DNA from: HRBIN16 sp049969495
Lineage (GTDB): Bacteria > Armatimonadota > HRBIN16
DNA: 58,206 bases
Direction: 5' to 3'
Assembly (NCBI GenBank): GCA_049969495.1
Contig: JBMFOT010000013.1
Location: forward strand, 1-58,206
The notes under the pieces: generated by a model
Seen by the model: only the letters and a program-made list of their open reading frames with translations
Database searches by the model: none
What the model was told of the DNA's origin: nothing
Shown: in pieces, positions 26,184-34,200 of the stretch
Numbering within the stretch: position 1 is the stretch's first letter
How the letters are laid out: the number at the start of each line of letters is the position of its first letter
Made by a program: the position numbers and the translations under genes

Positions 26184-26549
26184 ATGGGCAAGAGGATACT
26201 GGTTACCGATGACGCGCTGTTTATGCGGGTCACGCTGAAGAATATCCTGACTCAGCACGGCTATGAGGTGGCGGGCGAAGCCACCAATGGGCGCGAAGCG
26301 GTGGAGATGTACAAAAGCCTGAAACCCGACCTGGTGACGATGGACATCACCATGCCGGAGATGGACGGCATCAGCGCGGTACGGGAGATAAAAAAGGTGG
26401 ACCCCAACGCCCGTATCGTGATGGTGACCGCTATGGGGCAGAAGAATCTGGTGGTAGAAGCTATCCAGGCGGGCGCGAAGGATTTCATTGTCAAGCCGTT
26501 CCAGCCGGATCGCGTGATAGAGAGCGTGCAGAAACTGCTGGGTAGCTGA
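26184..26549 (+). CDS. cheY: Chemotaxis response regulator CheY
   Basis: 121-residue single receiver domain. The acidic pocket is VTDDALFM near residues 8-11, the phospho-acceptor Asp is in LVTMDITMPEMDG (about residue 53), the switch Thr is in IVMVTAMGQ and the conserved Lys is in DFIVKPFQPDRV. No output domain, as for CheY. It is followed by cheX after 14 bases, so the phosphatase and its substrate are made together. Confidence 0.93.
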   Translation: MGKRILVTDDALFMRVTLKNILTQHGYEVAGEATNGREAVEMYKSLKPDLVTMDITMPEMDGISAVREIKKVDPNARIVMVTAMGQKNLVVEAIQAGAKDFIVKPFQPDRVIESVQKLLGS

Positions 26550-26563
26550 AGGGAGCCTGAACC

Positions 26564-27034
26564 ATGATGCGAGTGGAATACATCAACCCGTTTGTGAGCG
26601 CGGCGTATTCGGTGCTGGAGATGGTGCTGGGTGTTCAGCCGGAGAAGGGGCAGCTGGCGATGCGCCCCGGCATTTTCACCACCCAGCAGTGTAGCATCGT
26701 GATGGGCGTGACGGGCAAGGTGGAAGGTTCGGTCATCTACGGCATGAGCCTCGCGACCGCCGACAAAATCGCCTCTCACATGATCGGTCAACCTATCCGC
26801 ACCTTCGACGCGCTCGCTGCCAGCGCGATTGCCGAACTGGGCAATATGATTACAGGCAACGCCGCTGCGCTGCTTGCGGAAAAAGGCTACACCTGTGATA
26901 TTTCGCCTCCCAGCATCATCCGGGGAAGCAACGTCAAGATCTCTACGGTCAACACGCCTGCGCTCGTCGTGCCCATCCTGCTTGGTGACTTCGGCGATAT
27001 CGAAATCAACGTCAGTTTACAGGAGAGAAAGTAA
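26564..27034 (+). CDS. cheX: CheX-type CheY-P phosphatase
   Basis: 156 residues. It has the VEYINPFVSAAYSVLEMVLG N-terminus and the central IAELGNMITGNAAALL block with the E-x2-N catalytic signature of CheX. CheX is a dimeric CheY-P phosphatase. Finding it in the same operon as CheC gives two phosphatases for one CheY. The GGGAGCC SD lies before the ATG. The small YjfB-like gene starts immediately after the stop. Confidence 0.9.
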   Translation: MMRVEYINPFVSAAYSVLEMVLGVQPEKGQLAMRPGIFTTQQCSIVMGVTGKVEGSVIYGMSLATADKIASHMIGQPIRTFDALAASAIAELGNMITGNAAALLAEKGYTCDISPPSIIRGSNVKISTVNTPALVVPILLGDFGDIEINVSLQERK

Positions 27035-27214
27035 ATGCGCGTAGAAGACCGCGCCGCCATGTCTCTGCTGGTATCCCTGTTGCGCAGCGAACAGCAGGGG
27101 CAAGAGTATCAGATCAAACTTTTGCGCAAAACGATGGACGCCCAACAGCAAACGGGCGAGCAGCTGGTGCAGATGATTGAGGACGCCGGAAAGATGATCG
27201 ATATCCGTGCTTGA
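27035..27214 (+). CDS. YjfB-like small putative motility protein
   Basis: 59 residues, starting directly after the cheX stop (TAAATG) with AGGAGAGAAAG as SD. The sequence is wholly helical, with LLVSLLRSEQQGQEYQIKLL then RKTMDAQQQTGEQLVQMIED. This is the pattern of the YjfB putative motility family (a short protein with a conserved lysine-rich helix and a QxQ...LL tail). Its function is unknown. Its position as the last gene of the chemotaxis operon supports both the family call and a motility role. Confidence 0.68.
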   Translation: MRVEDRAAMSLLVSLLRSEQQGQEYQIKLLRKTMDAQQQTGEQLVQMIEDAGKMIDIRA

Positions 27215-27266
27215 GTGCTTCAGGATGAGTATGCACCTGTCTGTGTGCAGCCAGAGACCTTAACCG

Positions 27267-27683
27267 TCACGTTTGCGTTTTCACACGGTCGGCGAGGTCA
27301 TTCATTCTCCTCTCGATCTCATCGCGCACATGGCGAAAAACCTGCAGCACCTCTTCGGGAGTGCCTGTTGCCTTCGCCGGGTCGGGTAGCCCCCAGTGTT
27401 CGGTGTGCTTCGCGCCGGGGAAGACAGGGCACTCCTCCGCTGCCTCGCCGCACAGGGTGACCACGAAGTCCACCGGTCGGGGAATGTCGTGCACCAGTTT
27501 TGGATACTGGGCGGAGATGTCGATGCCCTTTTCCGCCATCACCTGCACCGCAAGGGGATTGACGCGCTCGGCGGGATGTGTTCCCGCGCTCCAGATGTCC
27601 CAACCCTTCAGCAATTGTCGGGCGAACCCTTCCGCCATCTGACTGCGGCACGAGTTGCCAGTGCACAGAAACAGAATCCTCAC
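27267..27683 (-). CDS. arsC: Arsenate reductase, low-molecular-weight phosphatase type
   Basis: 138 residues reducing arsenate to arsenite with a thioredoxin-type relay. The P-loop CTGNSCRSQMAEG (Cys7, Arg13, CX5R) and the later redox cysteines in VVTLCGEAAEECPVFPG are present, as is the Asp of WGLPDPAKATG. Three cysteines in the right places favour ArsC over a pure tyrosine phosphatase. The start is a GTG at 27683 with GGAGG nearby. A longer frame up to 27869 is rejected. There is no arsR or efflux gene nearby. Confidence 0.9.
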   Translation of the reverse strand: MRILFLCTGNSCRSQMAEGFARQLLKGWDIWSAGTHPAERVNPLAVQVMAEKGIDISAQYPKLVHDIPRPVDFVVTLCGEAAEECPVFPGAKHTEHWGLPDPAKATGTPEEVLQVFRHVRDEIERRMNDLADRVKTQT

Positions 27684-27790
27684 GTATAGCCTCCTGTCAA
27701 TCGTTCTAACCGATGGAAAAATAGTACCTCGAAGCACACGCAAAAGTACCGGTTTCGCAAAATACAGGGAATGTGAAAGGTGCAAACCTC

Positions 27791-27819
27791 TTGCACAAAG
27801 TACGTAATAATGATATACT
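27791..27819 (+). promoter_or_regulatory. Promoter of the pseudopilin genes
   Basis: -35 TTGCAC (27791-27796), a 17-base spacer and -10 TATACT (27814-27819). The first pseudopilin starts 95 bases downstream, leaving a leader of about 90 bases with no recognised structure. Confidence 0.65.
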
Positions 27820-27914
27820 ACCTTTAGTGATGGAAGTGTTTGCACGCTCGCAGGCGCGATAGTTGTCACAGGTGTCTCTGAAAGAGTAACCGATTACGCA
27901 AGGAGGGTGCGAAA

Positions 27915-28628
27915 GTGAGTAGCAGAATCCCCCGCCGATGGGCGTTTACGCTCATCGAGCTCCTCGTGGTGATAGCGATTATCGCCATCCTGGCGGCAAT
28001 ACTATTCCCTGTTTTCGCGAAGGCACGCGATAAGGCAAGGCAGACGCAGTGTCTCTCCAACCTCAAACAGATAGCCCATGCCTTCCGCATGTACAGCCAG
28101 GACTACGACCTGTACATGCCCCCGACAGCGGTGGACAGTACGAATGCTCTCTCCCCGATATGGAGCGCGATGGTGGCGCCATACATTAAGAACACAGGCT
28201 TGTTCCGCTGTCCATCCGATGGCACGGGCAGGTATGTGGACACGTACGGCGAAAGAGGGTGGCTGCCCTACGGTTATAACCGCGAATGGGCGCCGTTTAG
28301 CCCTTCAAGAAATTCGGTGGACTATGTTATCCAGCTGAGCCGGGTGATTCAGCCCGCAATGGTGGTAGTAGTCACCGATAGCGTGCCGGGCGATGTAAAT
28401 CAGGGCTTTGTGGGCTATATCGTGCGGGCAAACGTCTCCCCGACGCCCATTAACAACAAAGCAGGTTTCTCGGCACGCCATTCGGACGGGGTGAACCTCG
28501 CCTTCGCCGATGGGCACTCGAAGTGGTACAAGGCAGAGTCGATCGTTCCCCAGCCGCTATCCGCGCTGAACAACACCCCTGCCGGAGTACGCTGGGATCC
28601 GATTGACTACTATTCCGGGACGAACTAA
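27915..28628 (+). CDS. DUF1559-like type II/IV pseudopilin with H-X9-DG C-terminus
   Basis: 237 residues. The class III prepilin leader has the cleavage site before FTLIELLVVIAIIAILAAIL. A hydrophobic helix continues into FAKARDKARQTQCLSNLKQI. The C-terminal half has a Cys-containing loop (LFRCPSDGTG) and ends with HSDGVNLAFADGHSKWYK, matching the H-X9-DG processing motif. Such proteins are numerous in planctomycetes and Armatimonadota and probably form the tips or minor subunits of pilus-like secretion systems. The start is a GTG after AAGGAGGGTG. Confidence 0.9.
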   Translation: MSSRIPRRWAFTLIELLVVIAIIAILAAILFPVFAKARDKARQTQCLSNLKQIAHAFRMYSQDYDLYMPPTAVDSTNALSPIWSAMVAPYIKNTGLFRCPSDGTGRYVDTYGERGWLPYGYNREWAPFSPSRNSVDYVIQLSRVIQPAMVVVVTDSVPGDVNQGFVGYIVRANVSPTPINNKAGFSARHSDGVNLAFADGHSKWYKAESIVPQPLSALNNTPAGVRWDPIDYYSGTN

Positions 28629-28639
28629 GGAGGCTCGCC

Positions 28640-29485
28640 ATGTATCGCAGGGTACGCGCTTTTACGCTTATCGAGCTTCTTGTGGTGATTGCTATCATCA
28701 TCATTCTCGCGGCGATACTGTTCCCCGTGTTTGAGCGCGCGCGAGAAAAGGCAAACCAGGCGGCGTGCCTTTCGCATGCGAGGCAACAGGGGCTTGCCTT
28801 GATGATGTACGCCGAGGACTATGATGAGACGCTCCCCTGGTCGTGGGGGATGCCCGGCGTGGAGTATCCCCTGAGCCCGCCAAACATCGCTCCCACCTGG
28901 GCGGAGCTCATCTACCCGTATACCAAGAACCTGGGTGTCTTCGGCTGTCCTGCAAACCTGCCCAACTTCGCCGAGTATCGCAAACGGTGTCAGCGTGGCT
29001 GGTTTGCCTGCCTGAACCAGAATGAGCTGGTGCGTCGCTACGGGCTGTACGGCGCACGCAGCTACTCGGCGAACGCCTATGTGCTGGGCTGGCTGGGGGC
29101 AAACCCGAACGGCTCGCACGGACCCGGCAGGGTACGCTCGCTGGGATCAATCCCGCAGCCCGCGCAAGCCATCGCCATCACCGAGTCCATCTCCTTCGGC
29201 ACGGTGCTTCGCCTGCCGACGGGCACATCGCCAGCACCGGATATGCACTGGTGGTGGGCGATTTCCGATGAGTGCTGGGTTGCCGCGGAGATGGGACGGA
29301 CAGGAGATACCGCAACGTGGACCAGCCTGCTGTTACACAACGACGGTGCGAACTACGTGATGGCAGACGGACATGCCAAGTGGTATCGCCCCGAGCAGAC
29401 CTGGGCGCCGCTGGAAGTGGTGAACGGGCAACCGAAGGGCAACCTGTGGCAATGGGATTATGCGCCAGGAGCGCGTTGTCAGTAG
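28640..29485 (+). CDS. Second DUF1559-like pseudopilin
   Basis: 281 residues, 11 bases downstream of its paralogue. The leader is shorter (MYRRVRAFTLIELLVVIAI), and the helix runs into FERAREKANQAACLSHARQQG. It has a Cys-containing loop (GVFGCPANLPN) and the C-terminal HNDGANYVMADGHAKWYR, which fulfils H-X9-DG. The SD is AAGGAGGCTCGCC. The two share the same fold but diverge in the middle, suggesting old duplication and different partners. Confidence 0.9.
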   Translation: MYRRVRAFTLIELLVVIAIIIILAAILFPVFERAREKANQAACLSHARQQGLALMMYAEDYDETLPWSWGMPGVEYPLSPPNIAPTWAELIYPYTKNLGVFGCPANLPNFAEYRKRCQRGWFACLNQNELVRRYGLYGARSYSANAYVLGWLGANPNGSHGPGRVRSLGSIPQPAQAIAITESISFGTVLRLPTGTSPAPDMHWWWAISDECWVAAEMGRTGDTATWTSLLLHNDGANYVMADGHAKWYRPEQTWAPLEVVNGQPKGNLWQWDYAPGARCQ

Positions 29486-29537
29486 TTAAGGTGTAATACA
29501 GCAACAAATCTATTCCGGCAAAGGAGGGTTTGTGAAC

Positions 29538-29906
29538 ATGAAAGTTCGTCTGCTCATGTTGGGGTTGTTGCTCGCGTTGCTGGTCACGGCGGGTAACGCC
29601 CAGGATAACCTCGATTCCCCGTGGGGTGTGAAAAACGCCGACATCTATGCCACGAACGCATTTCCGGTGTGGCAGCTGCCCACAGCCAGCGGCTGGGTGG
29701 ACACCCCCGTGAACCTCGCCGGCTACGCCATTCGTTCGGGCGGACACTATGAAGTGCAAACGGTGTTCGACTCCGAAGGCAATATCTACTTTCGCGGCAG
29801 CATTGGGCAGGATGACGGCAAAGCGGAACCAGTAGTGACCTGTGGTGATTCGCCCTGTGTAGATGGCAGGGCATCATGGATAGACATTTTACAGGGTCAA
29901 TCCTAA
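29538..29906 (+). CDS. Truncated paralogue of the PQQ/dockerin protein
   Basis: 122 residues: a signal peptide (LLALLVTAGNAQ), then a segment that aligns by eye with the first 90 residues of the next gene (SPWGVKNADIYATN against GPWAQRNADIYRTN, and VFDSEGNIYFRGS against MFDSQGNLYWRGS). It stops just after the aligned part, where the paralogue goes on for 600 residues. The ATG at 29538 is preferred to the GTG at 29532 because the paralogue also begins MKVR. It is possibly a remnant of a tandem duplication, though it keeps a good SD and signal peptide. Confidence 0.6.
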   Translation: MKVRLLMLGLLLALLVTAGNAQDNLDSPWGVKNADIYATNAFPVWQLPTASGWVDTPVNLAGYAIRSGGHYEVQTVFDSEGNIYFRGSIGQDDGKAEPVVTCGDSPCVDGRASWIDILQGQS

Positions 29907-29928
29907 CTTCGGAAAAGGAGGGTGCAAG

Positions 29929-32010
29929 ATGAAAGTTCGGTTCGCATCTCTCGTGGCGCTGCTCCTGCTGGTTGTGAGCGCTGCCTGGGGGCAGATACCG
30001 GATAATCCCGACGGTCCCTGGGCGCAAAGGAATGCGGATATCTACCGCACCAACGTGACCACAGCCCCCTACATCTTCCAGAGTGGTGGGGTGATGGTAC
30101 GGGAAGTCCCTCTGCCGGGCGGGGTGCAGCCGCCTCGTCACGGCTTCCACAGCCAGATCATGTTCGACTCGCAGGGTAACCTCTACTGGCGGGGTAGCAA
30201 CAACGAACCCAGCCCGAGCCCCAGCGAGAGCGTCAGTATCTACTCGCTGGACCCGAACGGCAACTTCAGATGGAAGTCAGACAACCTGTTCGGTCACTTC
30301 CGCGCGTGGGCGGCGCCTCTGGTTGGGCAACAGCGTATCTACGCGGTCGGCACCGACTTTGGCAAGGCGGGGCCGGGCTCGCGTCCGGTTATTGCCGCGC
30401 TGGACAAGAACACCGGTGCGACCATCTGGGCAACACCGCTACCGCCAGGGCCGCCAAACTGGTCGCCTGCGCTCGCTTTAGCAAACGGTGTTCTGTACGC
30501 TGCGTCCGAACCGTGGCGGAAGACGGTTGGCGAGGAGGACATCACAGTGCTTACCGGCTTTGCCATTGATGCCGCTACTGGCGTCATCGGGTTCATGGCG
30601 GACTACCAGCTGCCGGATGGTGTGCCCGTAGCGGCTCCCGGCGCACCTGTGGGGATGCCCAATCAGGCGTTTACCATTGTGCCGGACGCCTTCAACGGGG
30701 TGCCGGGTATCTTCTTCAACGTGTCCTCCAACGTGCCGAACGAGGAAACCATCGTCGCAATCAATCTCGACACGGGAGCGGTGCAGTGGAGGGCTGTTGG
30801 CGAGAAGATGAACCACAACCACCTTGTCTACTCGCCGGTGAACCGCGAGCTGTACAAGGTGTCGTGGAGCGACTACGGCTACACTTTCACCGTGTACGAC
30901 GTGGCGACAGGCGCTGTCAAGGGACGGTTGAACGCTTCGCAGGAATCGTTTTTGGACCCGCTGGTGCCGTCTGACGGCTCCCCCGATCTGCTGTGGCACA
31001 ATGTGGGCGGACATGGCTACTGTGACACCGCCGCACTGTTACCGAATGGCAAGTCAGTTATCACCGCAGACTTCAGCGGGGTAGTGAGCGTCTACTCCAG
31101 CGACGGACAGGGCAACCTCACCCATCGCATCCTGCTGTCGGGTCCCTCGCACTGGGGCGAGATGCACCACTTCACGCAGCTGGTGCCGGACCCGTCGGGG
31201 ATGCACCAGGGCGGTGTGTGGATCGCCATGACCCGCCACAACCCGGATGACCCCTACCACAGCGACACAGTGCAGGTGATCGCTGTGGACGTGGCAACGG
31301 GGCAGGTGCTGTGGCAGTACGACACGGGCATCTGGGGTCCGGCGTGGCACAACTTCTACACCTTCGGTATCGGTGCCCGCGCGCCGGTTGCCGTCAGCCC
31401 GAGCGGAAGGCTGTACTACGTGCGTCAGAACGCGCTGTACATCATCGAGCCTGCGGAAGCACCACAGATAGACGGCACTATCGAACTGGCGGGGTTCGTC
31501 GGTTCACCCAACTACGGCAGCGGCGATGGGCAGTGGGTGGTTGCACCTCCGCTCACGCTGGAGTTCCGCCAGCCTGGGACGACCAACGTGCTGTTCCGCA
31601 AGAGTATTGCGCTGAACGTCACGCCGGCGGATGGCAGTGTCGCGATAGGACAGTTCAAGCTGAACGGTATCCAGCCCGGCTTGTACGACATCGCCGCGAA
31701 GGGCTACGTGCAGGACCGCTTCGGCAAGCACTACGAGTTCTCGCACTGGCTGCGAGCAATAGCGCACGATGTGTCTGTGCCGCCCACCGGTACCGGCAGC
31801 GCATCGGTGCTTTTGACCCTGTTCAACGCGGACGCCGACAACGACAACGAGGTGACGCTGTTCGACTTCGGCTTGCTGGTGCAGGCGTTCGGCTCACTGC
31901 GCGGGGACGAGAACTGGAACCAGGCGGTGGACTTCGACGGCGATGAGGAGATCACGCTGTTCGATTTCGGCATCCTGGTGCGCGACTTCGGCTTGATCGG
32001 GGAGGAGTAG
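29929..32010 (+). CDS. Secreted PQQ-like beta-propeller protein with C-terminal dockerin-like repeats
   Basis: 693 residues. It has a signal peptide (ending near AAWGQ), then an eight-bladed-type propeller region (about 60-510) with repeated AxDxxTGxxxW blades such as ALDKNTGATIWA, NLDTGAVQWRA and AVDVATGQVLWQYD. A beta-sandwich of about 110 residues follows. At the end are two calcium-loop dockerin-like repeats, DADNDNEVTLFDFGLLVQAFG and DFDGDEEITLFDFGILVRDFG. Ligand and enzymatic activity are unknown. A dockerin-like tail implies docking to a partner or surface scaffold. Confidence 0.82.
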   Translation: MKVRFASLVALLLLVVSAAWGQIPDNPDGPWAQRNADIYRTNVTTAPYIFQSGGVMVREVPLPGGVQPPRHGFHSQIMFDSQGNLYWRGSNNEPSPSPSESVSIYSLDPNGNFRWKSDNLFGHFRAWAAPLVGQQRIYAVGTDFGKAGPGSRPVIAALDKNTGATIWATPLPPGPPNWSPALALANGVLYAASEPWRKTVGEEDITVLTGFAIDAATGVIGFMADYQLPDGVPVAAPGAPVGMPNQAFTIVPDAFNGVPGIFFNVSSNVPNEETIVAINLDTGAVQWRAVGEKMNHNHLVYSPVNRELYKVSWSDYGYTFTVYDVATGAVKGRLNASQESFLDPLVPSDGSPDLLWHNVGGHGYCDTAALLPNGKSVITADFSGVVSVYSSDGQGNLTHRILLSGPSHWGEMHHFTQLVPDPSGMHQGGVWIAMTRHNPDDPYHSDTVQVIAVDVATGQVLWQYDTGIWGPAWHNFYTFGIGARAPVAVSPSGRLYYVRQNALYIIEPAEAPQIDGTIELAGFVGSPNYGSGDGQWVVAPPLTLEFRQPGTTNVLFRKSIALNVTPADGSVAIGQFKLNGIQPGLYDIAAKGYVQDRFGKHYEFSHWLRAIAHDVSVPPTGTGSASVLLTLFNADADNDNEVTLFDFGLLVQAFGSLRGDENWNQAVDFDGDEEITLFDFGILVRDFGLIGEE

Positions 32011-32024
32011 CCCTCACCCCCAAC

Positions 32025-32054
32025 CCCCCTCTCCCGAAGCTTCGGGAGAGGGGG
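32025..32054. repeat. GC-rich palindrome after PQQ/dockerin gene
   Basis: CCCCCTCTCCCGAAG / CTTCGGGAGAGGGGG, a 15-base perfect stem, lies 14 bases after the stop at 32010 and 16 bases before the convergent stop at 32071. Confidence 0.7.
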
Positions 32055-32070
32055 CTGTTTTCCCACGAAC

Positions 32071-32403
32071 CTATAACCTCTGTTGCAGGGTCTGCTGCTC
32101 CAGAGCGGAGAGTCGCTCTTCCAGCCGTTCTACCTTTTCGCGCAGGGCAGTAAGGGAGTTATCCGCGCTGAGCACAAACTGTGTGTTCGTCTCGCGCAGT
32201 TGCTGGAACTGCTGGCGAAGGGCTTCTATCTCCTTCCTTAACGCTTCGGTGCCCTGTGTTTGCGCTTGAAGCCTCATGCGCTCTATTTTGACCTTGTGGG
32301 AGTAGTGGCTGATAATCCACAGCACCGGCACCAAGAAGACCAGCAAGCCTGCCGACCCTAATAACACTCCAAAACCCATAGCAATCGCGTCCCATCCGCT
32401 CAT
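32071..32403 (-). CDS. Small membrane-anchored coiled-coil protein A
   Basis: 110 residues: one N-terminal transmembrane helix (about 8-32), then a basic segment and a long coiled coil (about 45-108) with heptads such as LREKVERLEERLSALEQQ. It shares the LRET-x-TQ-x(8)-L motif and architecture with the next small gene, so the two are paralogues. PspB-like by shape only. It lies downstream of hisA and may be co-transcribed. Function unknown. Confidence 0.6.
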   Translation of the reverse strand: MSGWDAIAMGFGVLLGSAGLLVFLVPVLWIISHYSHKVKIERMRLQAQTQGTEALRKEIEALRQQFQQLRETNTQFVLSADNSLTALREKVERLEERLSALEQQTLQQRL

Positions 32404-32469
32404 GATGACGACCTCTCTTCATGATATCAGCCCACTGCTACCAAACCTATCAGGTCTCCCATGTTGCTA

Positions 32470-32751
32470 TCACCTCAATAACTGCTGCGACTGCTGTTGT
32501 TCCAGCTGTGCCACGCGATTTTCCAGGTCTTCCAGCTTGTGCTCGATGCGTTGCAGGGTCTGGTCCAGCGCGAGGTCGTACTGGGTAGTGGTCTCACGCA
32601 GGTCCTCTAGCATCTTACGCAGTTCGGCGGTGGAGGTGGTGTCTCGTGACGCCAGGATTTTTGTGCGCTCAATCTGGTAGCGCGTGAGAAGGGCAACAAT
32701 AGGGATGGATAGCGCGAGAATCGGTATAGCCAGTGCCAGTATCTCCACCAT
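32470..32751 (-). CDS. Small membrane-anchored coiled-coil protein B
   Basis: 93 residues: a hydrophobic helix (residues 3-23, LALAIPILALSIPIVALL) and a coiled coil (35-90) with LRETTTQYDLALDQTLQR and LEDLENRVAQLEQQQ. It starts two bases after the hisA stop (TAA then ATG) with AAGGTGAG as SD, so it belongs to the his operon transcript. It is a paralogue of protein A. No role in histidine synthesis is known for such proteins. Confidence 0.62.
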   Translation of the reverse strand: MVEILALAIPILALSIPIVALLTRYQIERTKILASRDTTSTAELRKMLEDLRETTTQYDLALDQTLQRIEHKLEDLENRVAQLEQQQSQQLLR

Positions 32752-32753
32752 GT

Positions 32754-33467
32754 TTATCTCACCTTCTCCAGAGCTTCTTTGAGGCTCACGTTTCCTGTGT
32801 ATAACGCCTTTCCGATGATAGCCCCTTCCACACCCGTTTCTTTTAGCGCGAGCAGGTCGTGGAGGGAAGAAACACCCCCGGAGGCGATAATCGGGATACC
32901 CGTTTCCTGCACCAGTTGTTTCAGCAGTTGCAGGTTTGGTCCCTGTAGTGTACCGTCGCGCGAGATGTCGGTGACGATGACGCGACGCGCCCCCAGCTTT
33001 GCCATGCGTTGTATCAGTTCCAGCGCGTCTACGTCCGTTTGCTCCTGCCAGCCGCGGATGGCTACTTTGCCCTCGCGCACGTCCACACCCAGTACCACGC
33101 GCTCCCCCCACTCGCGAAACACGCGCTCGGCAAAGTCGGGATCGGTAATCAACGCGCTGCCGAGCACCACGCGCATTGCGCCTGCTTCAAACGCCTTCCG
33201 CAGGTGATGTTCAGCGCGGACACCGCCGCCGAACTGTATGGGAATGCGCACGGCGTCTACCATGGCGTCCAGTATGTGCAGCTGCTGTGGCTTGCCCACA
33301 CGTGCGCCATCGAGGTCTACGACATGCAGCCACCGCGCTCCCTCCGACTGCCAGCGCAAAGCGGTTTGCACCGGGTCATCGCTGTACACCGTTTCGGCGT
33401 CAAATTGTCCCTGTAGCAGGCGCACACACCGCCCGCCACGCAGGTCTATAGCCGGATAGAGTTCCAT
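32754..33467 (-). CDS. hisA: Phosphoribosylformimino-5-aminoimidazole carboxamide ribotide isomerase
   Basis: 237-residue TIM barrel of histidine synthesis. The N-terminal PAIDLRGGRCVRLLQG carries the catalytic Asp8, and VTDISRDGTLQG carries the second Asp. Phosphate-binding motifs are IIASGGVSSLHDL and GAIIGKALYTG. HisA rather than HisF, because of the GGRCVRL motif and the SRDG loop. It is separated from hisH by 94 bases without a gene. hisF is not in the window. Confidence 0.95.
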   Translation of the reverse strand: MELYPAIDLRGGRCVRLLQGQFDAETVYSDDPVQTALRWQSEGARWLHVVDLDGARVGKPQQLHILDAMVDAVRIPIQFGGGVRAEHHLRKAFEAGAMRVVLGSALITDPDFAERVFREWGERVVLGVDVREGKVAIRGWQEQTDVDALELIQRMAKLGARRVIVTDISRDGTLQGPNLQLLKQLVQETGIPIIASGGVSSLHDLLALKETGVEGAIIGKALYTGNVSLKEALEKVR

Positions 33468-33561
33468 ATCTTACGTGACCCAACTCGCGCCTTCCGGGTT
33501 TCTACTTCATACAAAGGACCGTCTGTGTTTAGGTAATATTTTAGGGCAAATTGCAAAATAT

Positions 33562-34200
33562 TTAGTTCTCCGCGAAATTGCGCAGGATGCGCAAGCCCAC
33601 CGCGCTACTCTTTTCCGGGTGAAACTGCACAGCCCGAATATTCTCGAATTGCACCGCACAGCAGAAGGGTATGCCGTAATCGGAGACGGCGATAACCATC
33701 TCCTCCTCGTCGGGCACCGGAAAGTAGGAGTGCACGAAGTAGACATGCGAACCTTCCTCTACCCCCTCGAGGAGGGCGTCATCGCGCGTGAAGTGCAGGG
33801 CGTTCCAGCCGATATGGGGCACTTTGAGGAGCTTGCCCTGCCCGTCGAGCAAGCCGTCGGGGAAGCGTACCACTTTGCCTCGCAGGATGCCCAGACCGCG
33901 TTCCTGTTCCGCTGTCCAGGTCTCCTCGCTGAAGTCAAAAAGCAACTGCAGACCGAGGCATATCCCCAGAAACGGTTTGCCTGCGTCGATGAACTCGCGG
34001 ATCGCCCTGTCCAGTCCGGCGCGACGCAGGTTCTGCATCGCTGCGCCAAACGCGCCTACCCCCGGCAGGATGAGCTTATCTGCCCGACGCACCCTCTCCG
34101 CGTCGCCGGTGATTTCGGCGTCAAAACCCAGCTTCTGCAGTGCTTTTTGCACACTGCGCAGATTGCCCATACCGTAGTCCACAATGGCAATCACCGTCAC
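33562..34200 (-). CDS. hisH: Imidazole glycerol phosphate synthase, glutaminase subunit
   Basis: 212-residue class I glutamine amidotransferase supplying ammonia to HisF. It has VDYGMGNLRSVQKAL, the nucleophile in FLGICLGLQLLF, and the His-Glu of AVQFHPEKSS. The VHSYFPVP segment is typical. The start is a GTG overlapping the hisB stop (GTGA). The synthase partner hisF must lie elsewhere in the genome. Confidence 0.95.
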   Translation of the reverse strand: MTVIAIVDYGMGNLRSVQKALQKLGFDAEITGDAERVRRADKLILPGVGAFGAAMQNLRRAGLDRAIREFIDAGKPFLGICLGLQLLFDFSEETWTAEQERGLGILRGKVVRFPDGLLDGQGKLLKVPHIGWNALHFTRDDALLEGVEEGSHVYFVHSYFPVPDEEEMVIAVSDYGIPFCCAVQFENIRAVQFHPEKSSAVGLRILRNFAEN

